DNA from: Anseranas semipalmata
Taxonomy: Eukaryota > Chordata > Aves > Anseriformes > Anseranatidae
Assembly: GCA_013399115.1 (NCBI GenBank)
Contig: VXAA01002192.1
Location: 312,666-376,665, forward strand
Direction: 5' to 3'
DNA: 64,000 bases
Within the stretch, counting starts at the first letter, position 1, and every line of letters begins with the position of its first letter. Below are positions 55,001 to 63,000 of this stretch, in pieces. The translations under genes were made by a program, and so were the position numbers. Under the pieces are notes generated by a model. That model saw only the letters and a program-made list of their open reading frames with translations, did not search any database and was not told the DNA's origin.

Positions 55001-57073
55001 TGGAAAAGATGAACCCAAGATGAGAGGGGAATAGCATTAAGCAGCAAGCCAAAGTTGTTTAAGAAAAAGCCCTAAGGAAGTAAGAAGGTAGCTCTAACTG
55101 CTTTCAGAAGCTGAAACCCTGAAAAACAGGTGGGTTTCAAACTCCAGCTGAAAGGATTATCAAATAGAGGAAAAAAATCTTGCACTACCCTAGCAGGACT
55201 GCAGAAATTAGGTTGACTCAAGTGGTGTGCCAAGTCACAACAAACATAGGAGAAAATCTGCCAGATCAGGAACCTCTAGAGGAACACTCCAAAATAGCTA
55301 GTCAGATTTAAGCAAACACTAAGAACATCTACAACTTTTGATCATTCTTTGTTGTGCTTCCAGACATTGTCACTGAGCCAGCATAACCTGGACAAGGTAC
55401 ATTAGGCCCCTTGACTGATGCAGTTCTTGAGACTGAACTCAAGAAAACACACCATGATATTAAAATTCTAAGCCTCTTAATTCGCTCTTGCAGGCTGTTA
55501 TTCTCTATTTGAATGGGGCCTAGCTGACCCTCTGAATAATTCAGTCTCCTGACTATAACTGCATACCTGAACCTGCCAAACACTCCTGCTGTCCACAAGA
55601 TGAGCTCTTGGTTAGCCCATTGTATTATGAGAAATAGTCATTATCATAAGTAACTGCTATTCTTTTCATATCATGGAGGAAGTGGATTAAAAGCCTTCTG
55701 CCAAATGCAGAATCTGACCTACATGTGCCATACATTTCATGATTCAAGAAATGAATATTCAGTTACCTACCCATTTTCAGTAGCACTTACTACATATGGC
55801 CGTTTTTCAAACTCTCTTGCTTTTGCCAAACAAGTTACAGAAGCAGTATGGCCAAAGAGAATTTCTTTAGATGAAATCTAGGAGAATAATACAATGGTTT
55901 AACTTAAACAGAGTATTTTCTGTATAAACTACCAAGATCTAAAAGCTAGAGATACTGCTTGTAGATGTTATCAGAAGTGACAATGTGCTTTATATTCTTA
56001 TGTTCTTCAACTGTACTTCTGGAATGCAGAGATGTGCACAGATTGTGCCGTTTGCACACTGACAGTAATAAGTAGTCTTTGTACTCACTGTAGTCTAGAA
56101 ATTGCTCCTTCTGTTGAATTTATGGAGTGTCAAATGTAATAGAACAGGCAATGTACAGAATCTCTGCCCTTCACTGTATTGCATACAGAAAAATGGCAGG
56201 GCAAAATAGGGAATTGCTAGAGCAAACCTCTTAAGCATGTGCTTATACTATGTGTTTAAGTAATCCCTTTGACTGAGTTTCACTGCATGCTAAGATCATC
56301 TTAAAGGGAAAATGTAGCCCCATTAAAAGTGCAAACTAAAGTTTCAAGCTGTATTTGAGCTGAAATGACACAGCAAGGTCTAAGAACAGCCATCCCTCTA
56401 GGAACACAAAAAATTTTAATTGCTTTGACTCCATTCCATTTTGAGGAAAGTGAGTGTGAAAGAGTGTCAATGGTAAGCCAATAGGTTTGCAGCTTAATCA
56501 TACCAAAATATTTCCAATATTTCATCTCATTACTTCCATCTTTCTACAAGTTCTCCCATTAACTTGTAAGAGCTCTAATTTTATAAATAGGTGTTTAATC
56601 CTGAAACAGGCCATGTTTAACTAGTTTAAAGAAAAAAATTCACAGGATATAAATTAAAATAGTTGTGTATATTTTTAGCTTGCTGCCATTACTCACAGAA
56701 CAGTCCCAAATTATAATCCACAGGTCAATGATCACCTATGAAAAGTTTTCTGAACTCTGCAAATAACTGGTTACTCACGTATTTCAACACTTAAAACTTC
56801 GCTTCATGAGTTTCCTATAACATATCCCACTCTAGTAATTAATCTAAGTGCAAAAGTCTGGATAATTCTACTGTTGATAATAAAAGATAAAACTCCAAGC
56901 CATCAATTTGGCAGACAAACCTTTAATTCTGATGAAAGATCCCAGAGACATATTTGTCCCTCTTGACTTCCTGTAACAATAGTCTGTTGGTCATCTGTAA
57001 TCATAATAGCAGTGATGCTGTGAGAGGGAGCAATTTTGCCCCACACTGCCACAGCCTGTACTGACACCTTCAT
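3449..57073 (-). CDS. WDR72: WDR72, WD repeat-containing protein 72 (15 coding exons, 3' end outside window)
   Basis: WDR72 is the paralogue of WDR7/rabconnectin-3 beta. In mammals it is linked to endocytic vesicle trafficking and V-ATPase function in ameloblasts and kidney; human loss causes amelogenesis imperfecta IIA3 and distal renal tubular acidosis. Joined coding segments: 57073-56921, 55877-55771, 52884-52806, 50003-49832, 49299-49223, 48310-48191, 46350-46205, 45862-45766, 43177-43036, 42568-42326, 41787-41567, 40210-40015, 24862-24657, 8849-8029, 3540-3449. These give 957 codons plus one base with consistent phases, GT-AG borders and no stop. WD40 units occupy roughly residues 15-585. 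A linker follows, then a conserved [14 protein letters not shown] block near residues 793-806. Human WDR72 is about 1100 residues, so roughly 145 C-terminal residues lie off the left edge. WDR7 is a poorer match: strings such as [20 protein letters not shown] and [15 protein letters not shown] are WDR72-specific. The assignment rests on remembered homology, not a search. Confidence 0.96.
3541..8028 (-). other. WDR72 intron 15, no feature recognised
   Basis: This 4.5 kb AT-rich intron lies between exons 15 and 16. Open frames are short and do not resemble known proteins. No repeat family was recognised. Confidence 0.75.
8029..8849 (-). CDS. WDR72: WDR72 exon 15, large central exon (residues 654-927)
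   Basis: The acceptor is TTTTTCTTTCAG and the donor GTAAGA, entry phase 0, exit phase 2, 821 bases. Near residues 667-693 it carries [20 protein letters not shown], also recognisable in human WDR72. Basic stretches follow ([18 protein letters not shown] near 713-730, [13 protein letters not shown] near 765-777). Then come [16 protein letters not shown] (793-808) and SLMLPGW (840-846), shared with WDR7. The middle of the exon is divergent and probably flexible. No catalytic motif is expected or seen. Confidence 0.97.
10048..10090. repeat. (TA)n(CA)n microsatellite
   Basis: A run of TA dinucleotides passes directly into CA dinucleotides with a single interruption. It lies within intron 14 and is likely length-polymorphic. 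Confidence 0.95.
13304..13320. repeat. G14 homopolymer ending in an ambiguous base
   Basis: Fourteen G are followed by CC and an N at 13320; a T run begins six bases later. The N is probably an unresolved assembly join rather than biology. Confidence 0.9.
24657..24862 (-). CDS. WDR72: WDR72 exon 14, divergent linker (residues 585-653)
   Basis: This 206-base exon is isolated between two introns of about 15 kb. The acceptor is TTTCTCTAG and the donor GTAAGA, entry phase 1, exit phase 0. The first residues [10 protein letters not shown] are identical to human. The remaining roughly 60 residues are serine- and lysine-rich and align poorly, as expected for a disordered linker after the WD40 region. 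Frame and phase at both borders fit exons 13 and 15. Confidence 0.92.
30064..30082. repeat. A19 homopolymer
   Basis: A pure A run in intron 13. No retroposon body was recognised on its 5' side. Confidence 0.9.
30984..31231 (+). mobile_element. CR1 LINE fragment (3' portion, diverged)
   Basis: The stretch follows the CR1 3' region as I remember it. In order: AGCAGCTGGGGATG, CTGAGGGGTGACCTGATTGC, a degraded centre, GGATTAAAGCTGCATCAAGG, TTGGATGTTAGGGAAAAAG, GAGAGGGTGGTCAGGCACT, CCCAGGGAAGCAG and GGATCACC. It is truncated at both ends, lacks an open reading frame, and lacks the terminal ATTCTATG-type repeats. It sits in intron 13, antisense to WDR72. CR1 is the dominant retroposon of birds and is also common in crocodilians and turtles. 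Confidence 0.8.
32528..32570. repeat. T-rich low-complexity tract
   Basis: A T run is interrupted by isolated G at nearly regular spacing. It could be a decayed poly(A) tail on the minus strand, but no flanking retroposon was recognised. Confidence 0.85.
33453..33467. repeat. C14 homopolymer ending in an ambiguous base
   Basis: Fourteen C are followed by an N at 33467. It mirrors the G-run/N at 13320 and suggests the same type of sequencing failure on G/C homopolymers. Confidence 0.9.
35444..35465. repeat. C12T10 homopyrimidine tract
   Basis: A pure C run abuts a pure T run; on the gene's strand this reads A10G12. It lies in intron 13. Confidence 0.9.
38041..38283 (-). other. candidate alternative 3'-terminal exon in WDR72 intron 13
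   Basis: A frame is open on the gene's strand from 38326 to the TAG at 38107-38105. A possible acceptor, TTTTGCATCAG, ends at 38284. Splicing exon 13 (phase 1) to 38283 would keep this frame and add 59 residues, including [19 protein letters not shown] and [19 protein letters not shown], before the stop. An ATTAAA polyadenylation-type hexamer lies at 38046-38041. The product would be about 643 residues and lack the exon 14-16 region. I do not recognise the sequence and human WDR72 has no counterpart I know of. It may be chance or a decayed fragment of another gene. Confidence 0.25.
40015..40210 (-). CDS. WDR72: WDR72 exon 13, last WD40 unit (residues 520-585)
   Basis: The acceptor is CTGTTCTGCAG and the donor GTAATA, entry phase 0, exit phase 1, 196 bases. 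It encodes [16 protein letters not shown], then [20 protein letters not shown] and [16 protein letters not shown]. It matches the human [20 protein letters not shown] and DDSVYIWEIETG segments. The exit phase also fits the unassigned open segment at about 38283. Confidence 0.95.
40211..41566 (-). other. WDR72 intron 12
   Basis: This 1.36 kb intron has a TA/CA/TG-rich tract at 41473-41537, close to the exon 12 donor. Nothing else was recognised. Confidence 0.8.
41473..41537. repeat. TA/CA/TG-rich imperfect microsatellite near the exon 12 donor
   Basis: Imperfect CATATA, TACACACA and TGTATT units lie 30 to 93 bases downstream of the exon 12 donor in transcript sense. Such tracts mutate quickly. 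Confidence 0.8.
41567..41787 (-). CDS. WDR72: WDR72 exon 12 (residues 446-519)
   Basis: The acceptor is CTTGTTTCAG and the donor GTAAGT, entry phase 1, exit phase 0, 221 bases. It encodes a well formed WD40 unit: [13 protein letters not shown], then [20 protein letters not shown] and [17 protein letters not shown]. The repeat ends in CWN where human has LWD. A TA/CA-rich tract lies 30-93 bases beyond the donor. Confidence 0.95.
41788..42325 (-). other. WDR72 intron 11
   Basis: This 538-base intron is bounded by GTAAGT and CTTGTTTCAG. It contains a short G9 run near 42014 and no other recognisable feature. Confidence 0.8.
42326..42568 (-). CDS. WDR72: WDR72 exon 11 (residues 365-446)
   Basis: The acceptor is CCCCACCACAG and the donor GTAAGT, phase 1 at both ends, 243 bases. 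It encodes [20 protein letters not shown], then [20 protein letters not shown] and [13 protein letters not shown]. The [13 protein letters not shown] block is shared with human WDR72. Its length is a multiple of three, so skipping this exon would keep frame. Confidence 0.96.
42569..43035 (-). other. WDR72 intron 10
   Basis: This 467-base intron begins with the weak donor GTTTGG and ends CCCCACCACAG. It contains a T14 run near 42737. No gene was recognised. Confidence 0.8.
43036..43177 (-). CDS. WDR72: WDR72 exon 10 (residues 318-365)
   Basis: The acceptor is TTTTTGGCAG, entry phase 0, exit phase 1, 142 bases. It encodes [18 protein letters not shown], then [20 protein letters not shown] and FDGSPK, close to human WDR72. 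The donor GTTTGG is weak compared with its neighbours. It is fixed by the join to exon 11, which restores E-I-P as in human. Confidence 0.95.
43178..45765 (-). other. WDR72 intron 9
   Basis: This 2.6 kb intron has a locally GC-richer stretch at about 43315-43470 whose origin I cannot name. No exon or repeat family was recognised. Confidence 0.75.
45766..45862 (-). CDS. WDR72: WDR72 exon 9 (residues 285-317)
   Basis: The acceptor is AATCATGCAG and the donor GTAAAT, entry phase 2, exit phase 0, 97 bases. It encodes [20 protein letters not shown], then [13 protein letters not shown]. This aligns with the human segment [20 protein letters not shown] and marks the loop between the two predicted propellers. 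Confidence 0.94.
45863..46204 (-). other. WDR72 intron 8
   Basis: This is the shortest intron seen here, at 342 bases. Nothing was recognised apart from its splice sites. Confidence 0.8.
46205..46350 (-). CDS. WDR72: WDR72 exon 8 (residues 237-285)
   Basis: The acceptor is GAGCTTAG and the donor GTGGGC, entry phase 0, exit phase 2, 146 bases. It encodes [14 protein letters not shown], then [20 protein letters not shown] and [11 protein letters not shown]. These match human [14 protein letters not shown] and the [15 protein letters not shown] block. No frame disruption is seen. Confidence 0.94.
46351..48190 (-). other. WDR72 intron 7
   Basis: This 1.84 kb intron contains a T11A16 block at 47671-47697, which could fold back on itself. 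The open frames here lack protein-like features. Confidence 0.75.
47671..47697. repeat. T11A16 inverted homopolymer
   Basis: Eleven T are followed directly by sixteen A, so the tract is self-complementary over about 22 bases. It lies in intron 7. Confidence 0.9.
48191..48310 (-). CDS. WDR72: WDR72 exon 7 (residues 197-236)
   Basis: This 120-base exon is phase 0 at both ends. The donor is GTATGT. The acceptor is the less usual GTGAAG, preceded by the pyrimidine run TTTTTTCTCCTCTC. It was chosen because the encoded [19 protein letters not shown] aligns with human EKQDVYEKESKFLESLNCQ. The exon continues [15 protein letters not shown]. The final ICWQ differs slightly from the human CWK. Confidence 0.92.
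48311..49222 (-). other. WDR72 intron 6
   Basis: This 912-base intron has no recognised feature beyond its splice sites and the pyrimidine run preceding exon 7. Confidence 0.75.
49223..49299 (-). CDS. WDR72: WDR72 exon 6 (residues 171-196)
   Basis: This 77-base exon was found by translating between exons 5 and 7. The acceptor is TTTCCACAG and the donor GTCAGT, entry phase 1, exit phase 0. It encodes [20 protein letters not shown], a WD40 unit ending in WD, and aligns with human EDSLLVVSVAGELKVWDL. Confidence 0.94.
49300..49831 (-). other. WDR72 intron 5
   Basis: This 532-base AT-rich intron has no recognised feature beyond its splice sites. Confidence 0.8.
49832..50003 (-). CDS. WDR72: WDR72 exon 5 (residues 114-171)
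   Basis: The acceptor is CTTGTGCAG and the donor GTATGC, entry phase 0, exit phase 1, 172 bases. It encodes [20 protein letters not shown] and then [17 protein letters not shown], nearly identical to human WDR72 and clearly different from the WDR7 counterpart. [14 protein letters not shown] begins the next blade. This exon is the strongest single discriminator between WDR72 and WDR7. Confidence 0.97.
50004..52805 (-). other. WDR72 intron 4
   Basis: This 2.8 kb intron contains a (TA)n/(CA)n/(TG)n tract at 52123-52174 and smaller TATA-rich runs near 51655-51770. No gene was recognised. Confidence 0.75.
52123..52174. repeat. (TA)n/(CA)n/(TG)n microsatellite
   Basis: Alternating TATATA, ACACAC and TGTG blocks lie in intron 4. 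The mixed composition allows intrastrand pairing. Confidence 0.9.
52806..52884 (-). CDS. WDR72: WDR72 exon 4 (residues 87-113)
   Basis: The acceptor is TTGGCAG and the donor a consensus GTAAGT, entry phase 2, exit phase 0, 79 bases. The encoded [14 protein letters not shown] closes the second WD40 unit (VWN in place of WD). [10 protein letters not shown] begins the next strand. It aligns with human [20 protein letters not shown]. The intron 3 side contains extra open sequence that does not join this frame. Confidence 0.93.
52885..55770 (-). other. WDR72 intron 3
   Basis: This 2.9 kb intron includes an open stretch on the gene's strand at 54210-53935, preceded by a strong pyrimidine tract ending CACCCCAAG near 54169. 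A smaller open stretch lies at 53289-53083. Neither joins exon 3 (phase 2) in an open frame through the obvious acceptor, and neither resembles a protein I know. Confidence 0.6.
55771..55877 (-). CDS. WDR72: WDR72 exon 3 (residues 52-87)
   Basis: The acceptor is CTCCTAG and the donor GTAGGT, entry phase 0, exit phase 2, 107 bases. It encodes a second WD40 unit beginning [18 protein letters not shown], with the GH dipeptide and a following SATENG turn that continues into exon 4. Reading three bases further to the next GT would put an in-frame TAG into the exon, so GTAGGT is the only workable donor here. Confidence 0.93.
55878..56920 (-). other. WDR72 intron 2
   Basis: This 1.04 kb intron runs between GTTTGT and CTCCTAG. 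Nothing was recognised inside it. Confidence 0.8.
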
Positions 57074-57082
57074 AGTCTGCAC
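56921..57082 (-). CDS. WDR72: WDR72 exon 2, start codon and first WD40 strand set (residues 1-51)
   Basis: The acceptor TTTACAG ends at 57083 and leaves nine untranslated bases before ATG at 57073-57071. The start is chosen because [12 protein letters not shown] aligns with the human N-terminus, and position -3 is A. The exon encodes [11 protein letters not shown] and [16 protein letters not shown], a WD40 unit ending in WD. The donor after GAATTAAAG is GTTTGT, phase 0. Upstream exon bases GTGCAGACT are in frame without a stop, so they do not themselves fix the start; homology does. Upstream exons must supply the rest of the 5' UTR. Confidence 0.95.
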
Positions 57083-60000
57083 CTGTAAACAGAAACAAAA
57101 TTTTAGGTCATATGATGCAAGAAAAAACACCCAAGAACAAAACAAAACCAAGCAACTGAATCAGCATTTGGAAAGGGGAGCTACAGAAAAGCCGATGTTT
57201 TGAAACATTTTCTAGCTGTTGCCAATATCCCACTAACACTTTAATTGAAATAACTACCCATTAATATCTTATTTATATAGTGGGACAGTGATGTGCTATT
57301 TTAAATCTTGCAGTACCAAACAGGACCAGTGTTACCAGAGACCAGTACTACCACGATACTGAAATACCAGCAAAAGGAGACTTGCATCCTGCCCCACACA
57401 GCCTGCCTAGCTCTGGTGGGCACATGCCACTTTTCGTCTTGATTTTGGTTGGTGGAACATACCATGCCTCCTACAGCAGTGTTTATGCTCAGCAAACTAA
57501 AGTATGGGGATGGCAGGTGAACAGTTGTATTGGTAAAGAGTCTGTGATTCCCAAAAGGATAAAGACAGAAATAGAAAATTTAATTCAAACTATTGCTAAA
57601 TAGCTGCACAGTGGCAGCTAAAGGCAGACAATAGGTATCTTCCCTACTACTAAAAGCCTCAAGTGACACAGAACTATAGGAATGGTCTTAACTGATGACA
57701 AGTGCACAAGATGAAGAGCTCAGCCACTGAGAAAAAGTACTGAAAAGTCTGGCATGACAAACTAAGGCAGGAGGACTTGCCATACACCTCAGCCAGAATA
57801 TCAAAGACAGAAGAGAAACCTGAGAAGTGAATTATGAGCAAGAGTTTTAGGCTAAAACACTTAGTTTTCTTTTAAAGCTCACTGTGGACATGCACCAAAA
57901 TATTGAGATGTTATTGATCTCAGCTTTAGAATTTGACTTTTCTAAGACTTATTTTTAAAGTTTCTAGTCATATGAAGTATTATGATTACTGAAAAACAGT
58001 AAAGCCCTTTTCTTTTCTGCTTTATGCCCTGAGAAGGAAGTTGCTCTATCCAAACTTTAGAGATGCATTTCTAGATATTGGCTAGGCAAAGAAAAAACTC
58101 ACCATTTTCATAACCCTTATAAAACAGTGGCTGCCAAGTTAACAGTTGAATAAGCCAAATCCTAGGTCTTTAAAGTGTTTTTCCTTCATATCATGCAGTC
58201 ATTTAGACTTGTGCCATGGGAACATTGAATCAGTTTAACACACCATAAGGTAGCAGAACACAGGTTTGTACTACATTGAATATGAAGTTGTAAGCTATAT
58301 TGTCCTGTAAGAGAAATACAGAATCGAGATCAATATCCTTAGGAGAAGACCTACTGCTGAGACAATGATGCATAGCAGAACTCAACACAAAACTAAACAA
58401 ATTGCTAGAATTTGTTAATATATTCGCACACATTTGTTTTAGACCATAACTGTAAGGAATTAAACAGCTGTTACTAAGGACAAATCATTCTAAAAATCTC
58501 TCTTTTATATAAATAAAAGTTTACAAGAACATTTGGTACTTTTGCACTTATGTTGTGGTTGAAGATCAAGAAAAACAGAAAACAAGGTATATGAATGTGT
58601 TACTATAACTGTCCTTCACTTCTCCCCTTACTTAACTTTTTTAGATCAAGATATTTTGATGCACAAGATAAAAAGTACTTTGCATAAAGGTTTTGCCTCT
58701 AAGAATACCATGACTTCCCTAGAAATATTGTATACTTGTGCACACATACACATTCACACTTCATCCATTAGCTTTATCAAAACTATTTAGTGAAGCTGAT
58801 AGCACCTACAGCAAGTTCTTGTATAAATCAGACTATCCCTTTAAAAAGGTAAAATCTGTTTCTACAAAGTCAAATATTGCCCAAGGCATATCTCGCCTGC
58901 ATGTAAGCTTATCAGCACATGTTAAATTCCTCCAGCTCTGCCCACTCAAGCACATCTGATTCACTGTATTAGCTCATAATCCAACTTTAAATCAAGTTCT
59001 TCAGTCCAGCACCCTATTTCTCCCTGCTTGTAACCTAATAAACTTCTGTTTGCCCTGCCCTCAACTCACTGAGAAAAAGTACTCCCTCATGACCATCAGA
59101 ATAATTCTTGTTCTTAGTTAAAACCATACCAGTTCATTCTACCTCTAACTTGTCACATCTCCACCTTCCTGTCTCTTTTCTATGAACACACTGGAACCAT
59201 AGCACAAACCTCTAACTTGGAAAATGATCCCAATCTGCCCAGCTTGAAGGACTTCAGGTGTCCTATTTTACTACTTTGGACCATTTGTACAGTATCAAAA
59301 CTTCCATTTGAATAGCCAAATACAACTATTGTTCCACAGCAGCTGCAGTGTCTGCAGAAGTCCAGTCAAAAGCTTTAAGGGCACAAAGAGGAGGAGGTAT
59401 GATTTTGGACACCTTTCTAAGCACATATTCATAGAGATTTGAAGTGAAAGATGTGGGTTCTATTTCGGTCCCACTGAAGTCCATGGCTTATATTCCCTAT
59501 TTGGCTTTGTTTATAAGCAGAGCTTGCTCAAAAACAAAGGAAGCTTTCCTGTATGAAAGATCTGGAACAATATTAAACTATTAGCTACAGTTACAAGAAT
59601 TGCTTCTTCATACAACAGCATATCCTGAATTTTAAATGCAGACTTGAGAATTCTTTGGTTCTACTATGTGTCAAGGTCCTTAAAACTAGGAAGTGAACTT
59701 GCCTGAGATAAAATCTTAAACAGTTCACATAATAAAACACTAGTTTTGACAGAAACCTCTTTCTCATAACTATAAAACATCCCATAACAAAAGCTATGCA
59801 ATCGGAATTTATAGCTTATTTAGGGAAGGAGAAACTTCATACACCCCCCAAAAAAATCACTTCATAGATAACAGTCATGTCACAGAAAACCTTTTCTGGG
59901 CTCACATTTTTACTTATATTTCCTATGCATCCTATACTAGTAATACAAAGTCAGTTGTTTCAAAATCCAGTGAAAAACATGACAATTTGTATGGAGGAAA

Positions 60001-63000
60001 AGATGTAGAAATTAGTCTACAATCTTGAAAGTATTAGGAGGTGATCAGCACTTAACTGTTTATAATGGATTCAAAATTAAAATATTTGTGGAAGGTTATG
60101 TTGGCCAAACTGCTTAAGAGCAACTGTTGAAAATTTTATGAAAGCAACATGCATCTTCTCAGTCTAGCAGAACTGTGTTTGCCAAATATCAATATTCCTG
60201 ATGGCCACGTGAAACAGCATAAATCAGCCATCTCACCCTCTTTAGTTTCTTCACTGCAGTAAAGTGTTTGGAGGTACATTTTAGGCAGAGCCTGGTAGAT
60301 TAGGTTTTCACAAATTCCTAAGGTTTGTGGGTTCCTATCTCATTCTCCTATTCCTGTCTATTCTTTTGGACATTGTCAACATTTTTTGTAGGGGAAAAAT
60401 ATTTTACTTAAATATAGAAATATAGGATGCAAGTCAAAGCTACCACAAATTTCTCAAAACTTACTTTAAGCTGTAAATGTTGCACTCTCCTTTAGAAAGA
60501 TGTGTTCTCTGGTAATCAGCAAAAATATATCTGCTCCAGAACTAACGATTATGTTCACCTACTGTCCACAATAGAGAACAAGTCCCTCTAATAGCCACAA
60601 ATAAGATATATTACATTTAGAGCTAAAATCTTTTAAAGATACAGAAGTGACCTAACACTGTCTTTGTAAGCTTGCTGACATATCACATCAATGCTGTGAT
60701 GCTGCTCACAACTTCACTATTTATATAAGTTGCTATTCAGAATCCTATTGTATACATGAATCTGAAAATACAGGTCAACAGTATTTAGCAGTTTATGAAA
60801 CAGCAGGGTACATGCACATTTGTATAGGTGTGAGCAATGGAATAAATTACAAAAAATGCAACACTGATGAAGAAGCTTACATGAGAAGTGGGGATAAAAT
60901 GGAAATGTAGGGGCTGCAGAGAAGGCAGATAGCATAATGCAAGAAAATGAAAAGATGTTAGGTAGATGAAAAGGGAATGATAACCAAAGAAATGAGACTA
61001 AAAAAGACAAAGTTAAGACACCTGTAGTTAATAGCAACAATTTAAAACCAATTAGTATTTAGCACATCACACAATAGATATAACTGGCTCCTTTAAGATG
61101 TGTATACTTGTGTCTGTGTGTACACCAAAAATATTTGTATTTCAAGTAGTTAATACATCTAATCAGAGGGTGGGCAACAATTTATACTCCTGTCATCAAC
61201 ATTTCTATGCTATGTCCCACCTCTGTGTTTCAATATGTTCTGCCAGAACTTGCATTACTCCACACCTTTTCCTCCACTTTGCTTTGGTGGTTTCATGCCC
61301 TCACATTCATCCTGGAGACCCTGCCTGCCACTACACTTCCAGTGGAAGATTTAATGTGACTTCCTTTGAGACCTGCCGGGGCTACACCCTAGTCGGCCAG
61401 AGGAGTCACTGCTGAGTGACCAACAGGCCTCCCCTGGGGTGTGAATGTACTGCTTGACAGTCCGAGGGAGCAAGGCACCGGGACCAGGAATCAATACAAC
61501 CCATTTTAACTAGCAAGAACCACCTAGTAATACCTTGTTTGTATTTCTTGAACGAGTGACACAAGAAACACTTATTTCATTCCACACAATAATTTACCAC
61601 AATCAGAAGGAGCACGGTAAGGGCAACACCATCTCCCAGCTGCTGATTACATCAAAGGTTTGCAGCACAAATTCAATTTTATGATGTTAATCTCAGCCTG
61701 CCACTCAGAAATTTTCTCTGAGGGATATGATTTTTCTCTGGATTTCATTTTAAGAATGATTTTCTTCTTCTACAATCAATAAAGATATGTTTTCATCAAA
61801 AGACTATCTTGGCAGAATTCAATTGGCCATTTCAAAGCCTTTTGGTGACACAATATTAATTAAAATTGTTTATGTTGCTCCTAAACTGGAAAATGGGGCA
61901 GTGAAAACCAACTCAGAACCCTTGTGCTCCACACACTAATAAGGTACAATAGAATAGCCTTCACCTCCTTGAAGTTAGTGTTACCCCATAACCTGTTATA
62001 CTACTTTAAGCTTACTAGAGAAGCATTGAGATGCTCTTTTGCCAAGTGGGAAAAAGAAACCGCACAAAAAAATAAAAATTCCCATTTTCATTTTTCATTG
62101 CCACTAAAAGCTTCAACAACCAAATCAAGGCTATAATAGCTGCATAAACATTTGTTGACAATAATGAATGCATGCGAGCTAACAAACTTGTTTTTAAACC
62201 ACATATTAAGGATGTTGTGTATAGGCAGTTTATTTGGAAAAAACACATTATACAATCATTTGAAGCCATAAAAGTGTCATTAAAAATAACATTTGTTTTT
62301 ACTGTCTGAATGTTCCCTGTCAAATACAAGAATGGTTATCTACAGCAAGTGAGATGTTTGAGCCCCTCAGTCCTACATGAATTATTGGCCATCTCGAAAG
62401 CCTTAAGCATACAAATAGTACCACTAAGTCTTCTTCAGTGGAGTTACTCATATTTAAAGGGTGAAATGCATTGCTGATAGGGAGCTTTAATCAGGCTTTA
62501 GGAAGTTTAGTCCTCAGTTCTTACAGGAAGAGAAGGGGGCCACCAGTATCTGCAGAAGTTAAGCTTTGATTTCTACAAAGTTGCATCTTACTGACCTTAA
62601 GACAGGTTTTAAACTTTATTATGTACATTAAATTATGCCTGCCTTTATTGAAAGATAAGTTTTCCATATGAAAGAGTGCTTCTTCCTTGTGCTAGCAAAG
62701 AGGCAGCTCCCTAGATTTTCCTGTATTTCTAAGTTCTTTTGAGCAGAGTCATTTATGTCCTTTAAGGAGTCAGAAATTCCCACAAGTATCACAGGGAATG
62801 CTAGGGTGGTTCCAGCTCCAGGTTTATGGCCTACATACCTTGGAAAGCATAGAGAGTAACAAACTAAGTCTATGTCAAGAATTCCCAAAGATGTAAGCAA
62901 AAAGCCACATGTAATCTACAAGAGCTTTGATCTACCTTGATTTTTATGAAATACCACAGATTCTATAACAAACTAGCTATAACTAAGCCTCCTGCAGAAT

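Noticed and set aside
3449..57073. Assignment to WDR7 instead of WDR72
   Set aside because: Exons 5, 10, 11 and 13 match WDR72-specific strings and differ from the WDR7 equivalents.
61098..61415. Plus-strand open frame of 105 codons rich in Cys and His
   Set aside because: Cys/His spacing does not form a zinc-finger pattern, and no start context or homologue is recognisable. The GC-rich end is treated as a separate observation.
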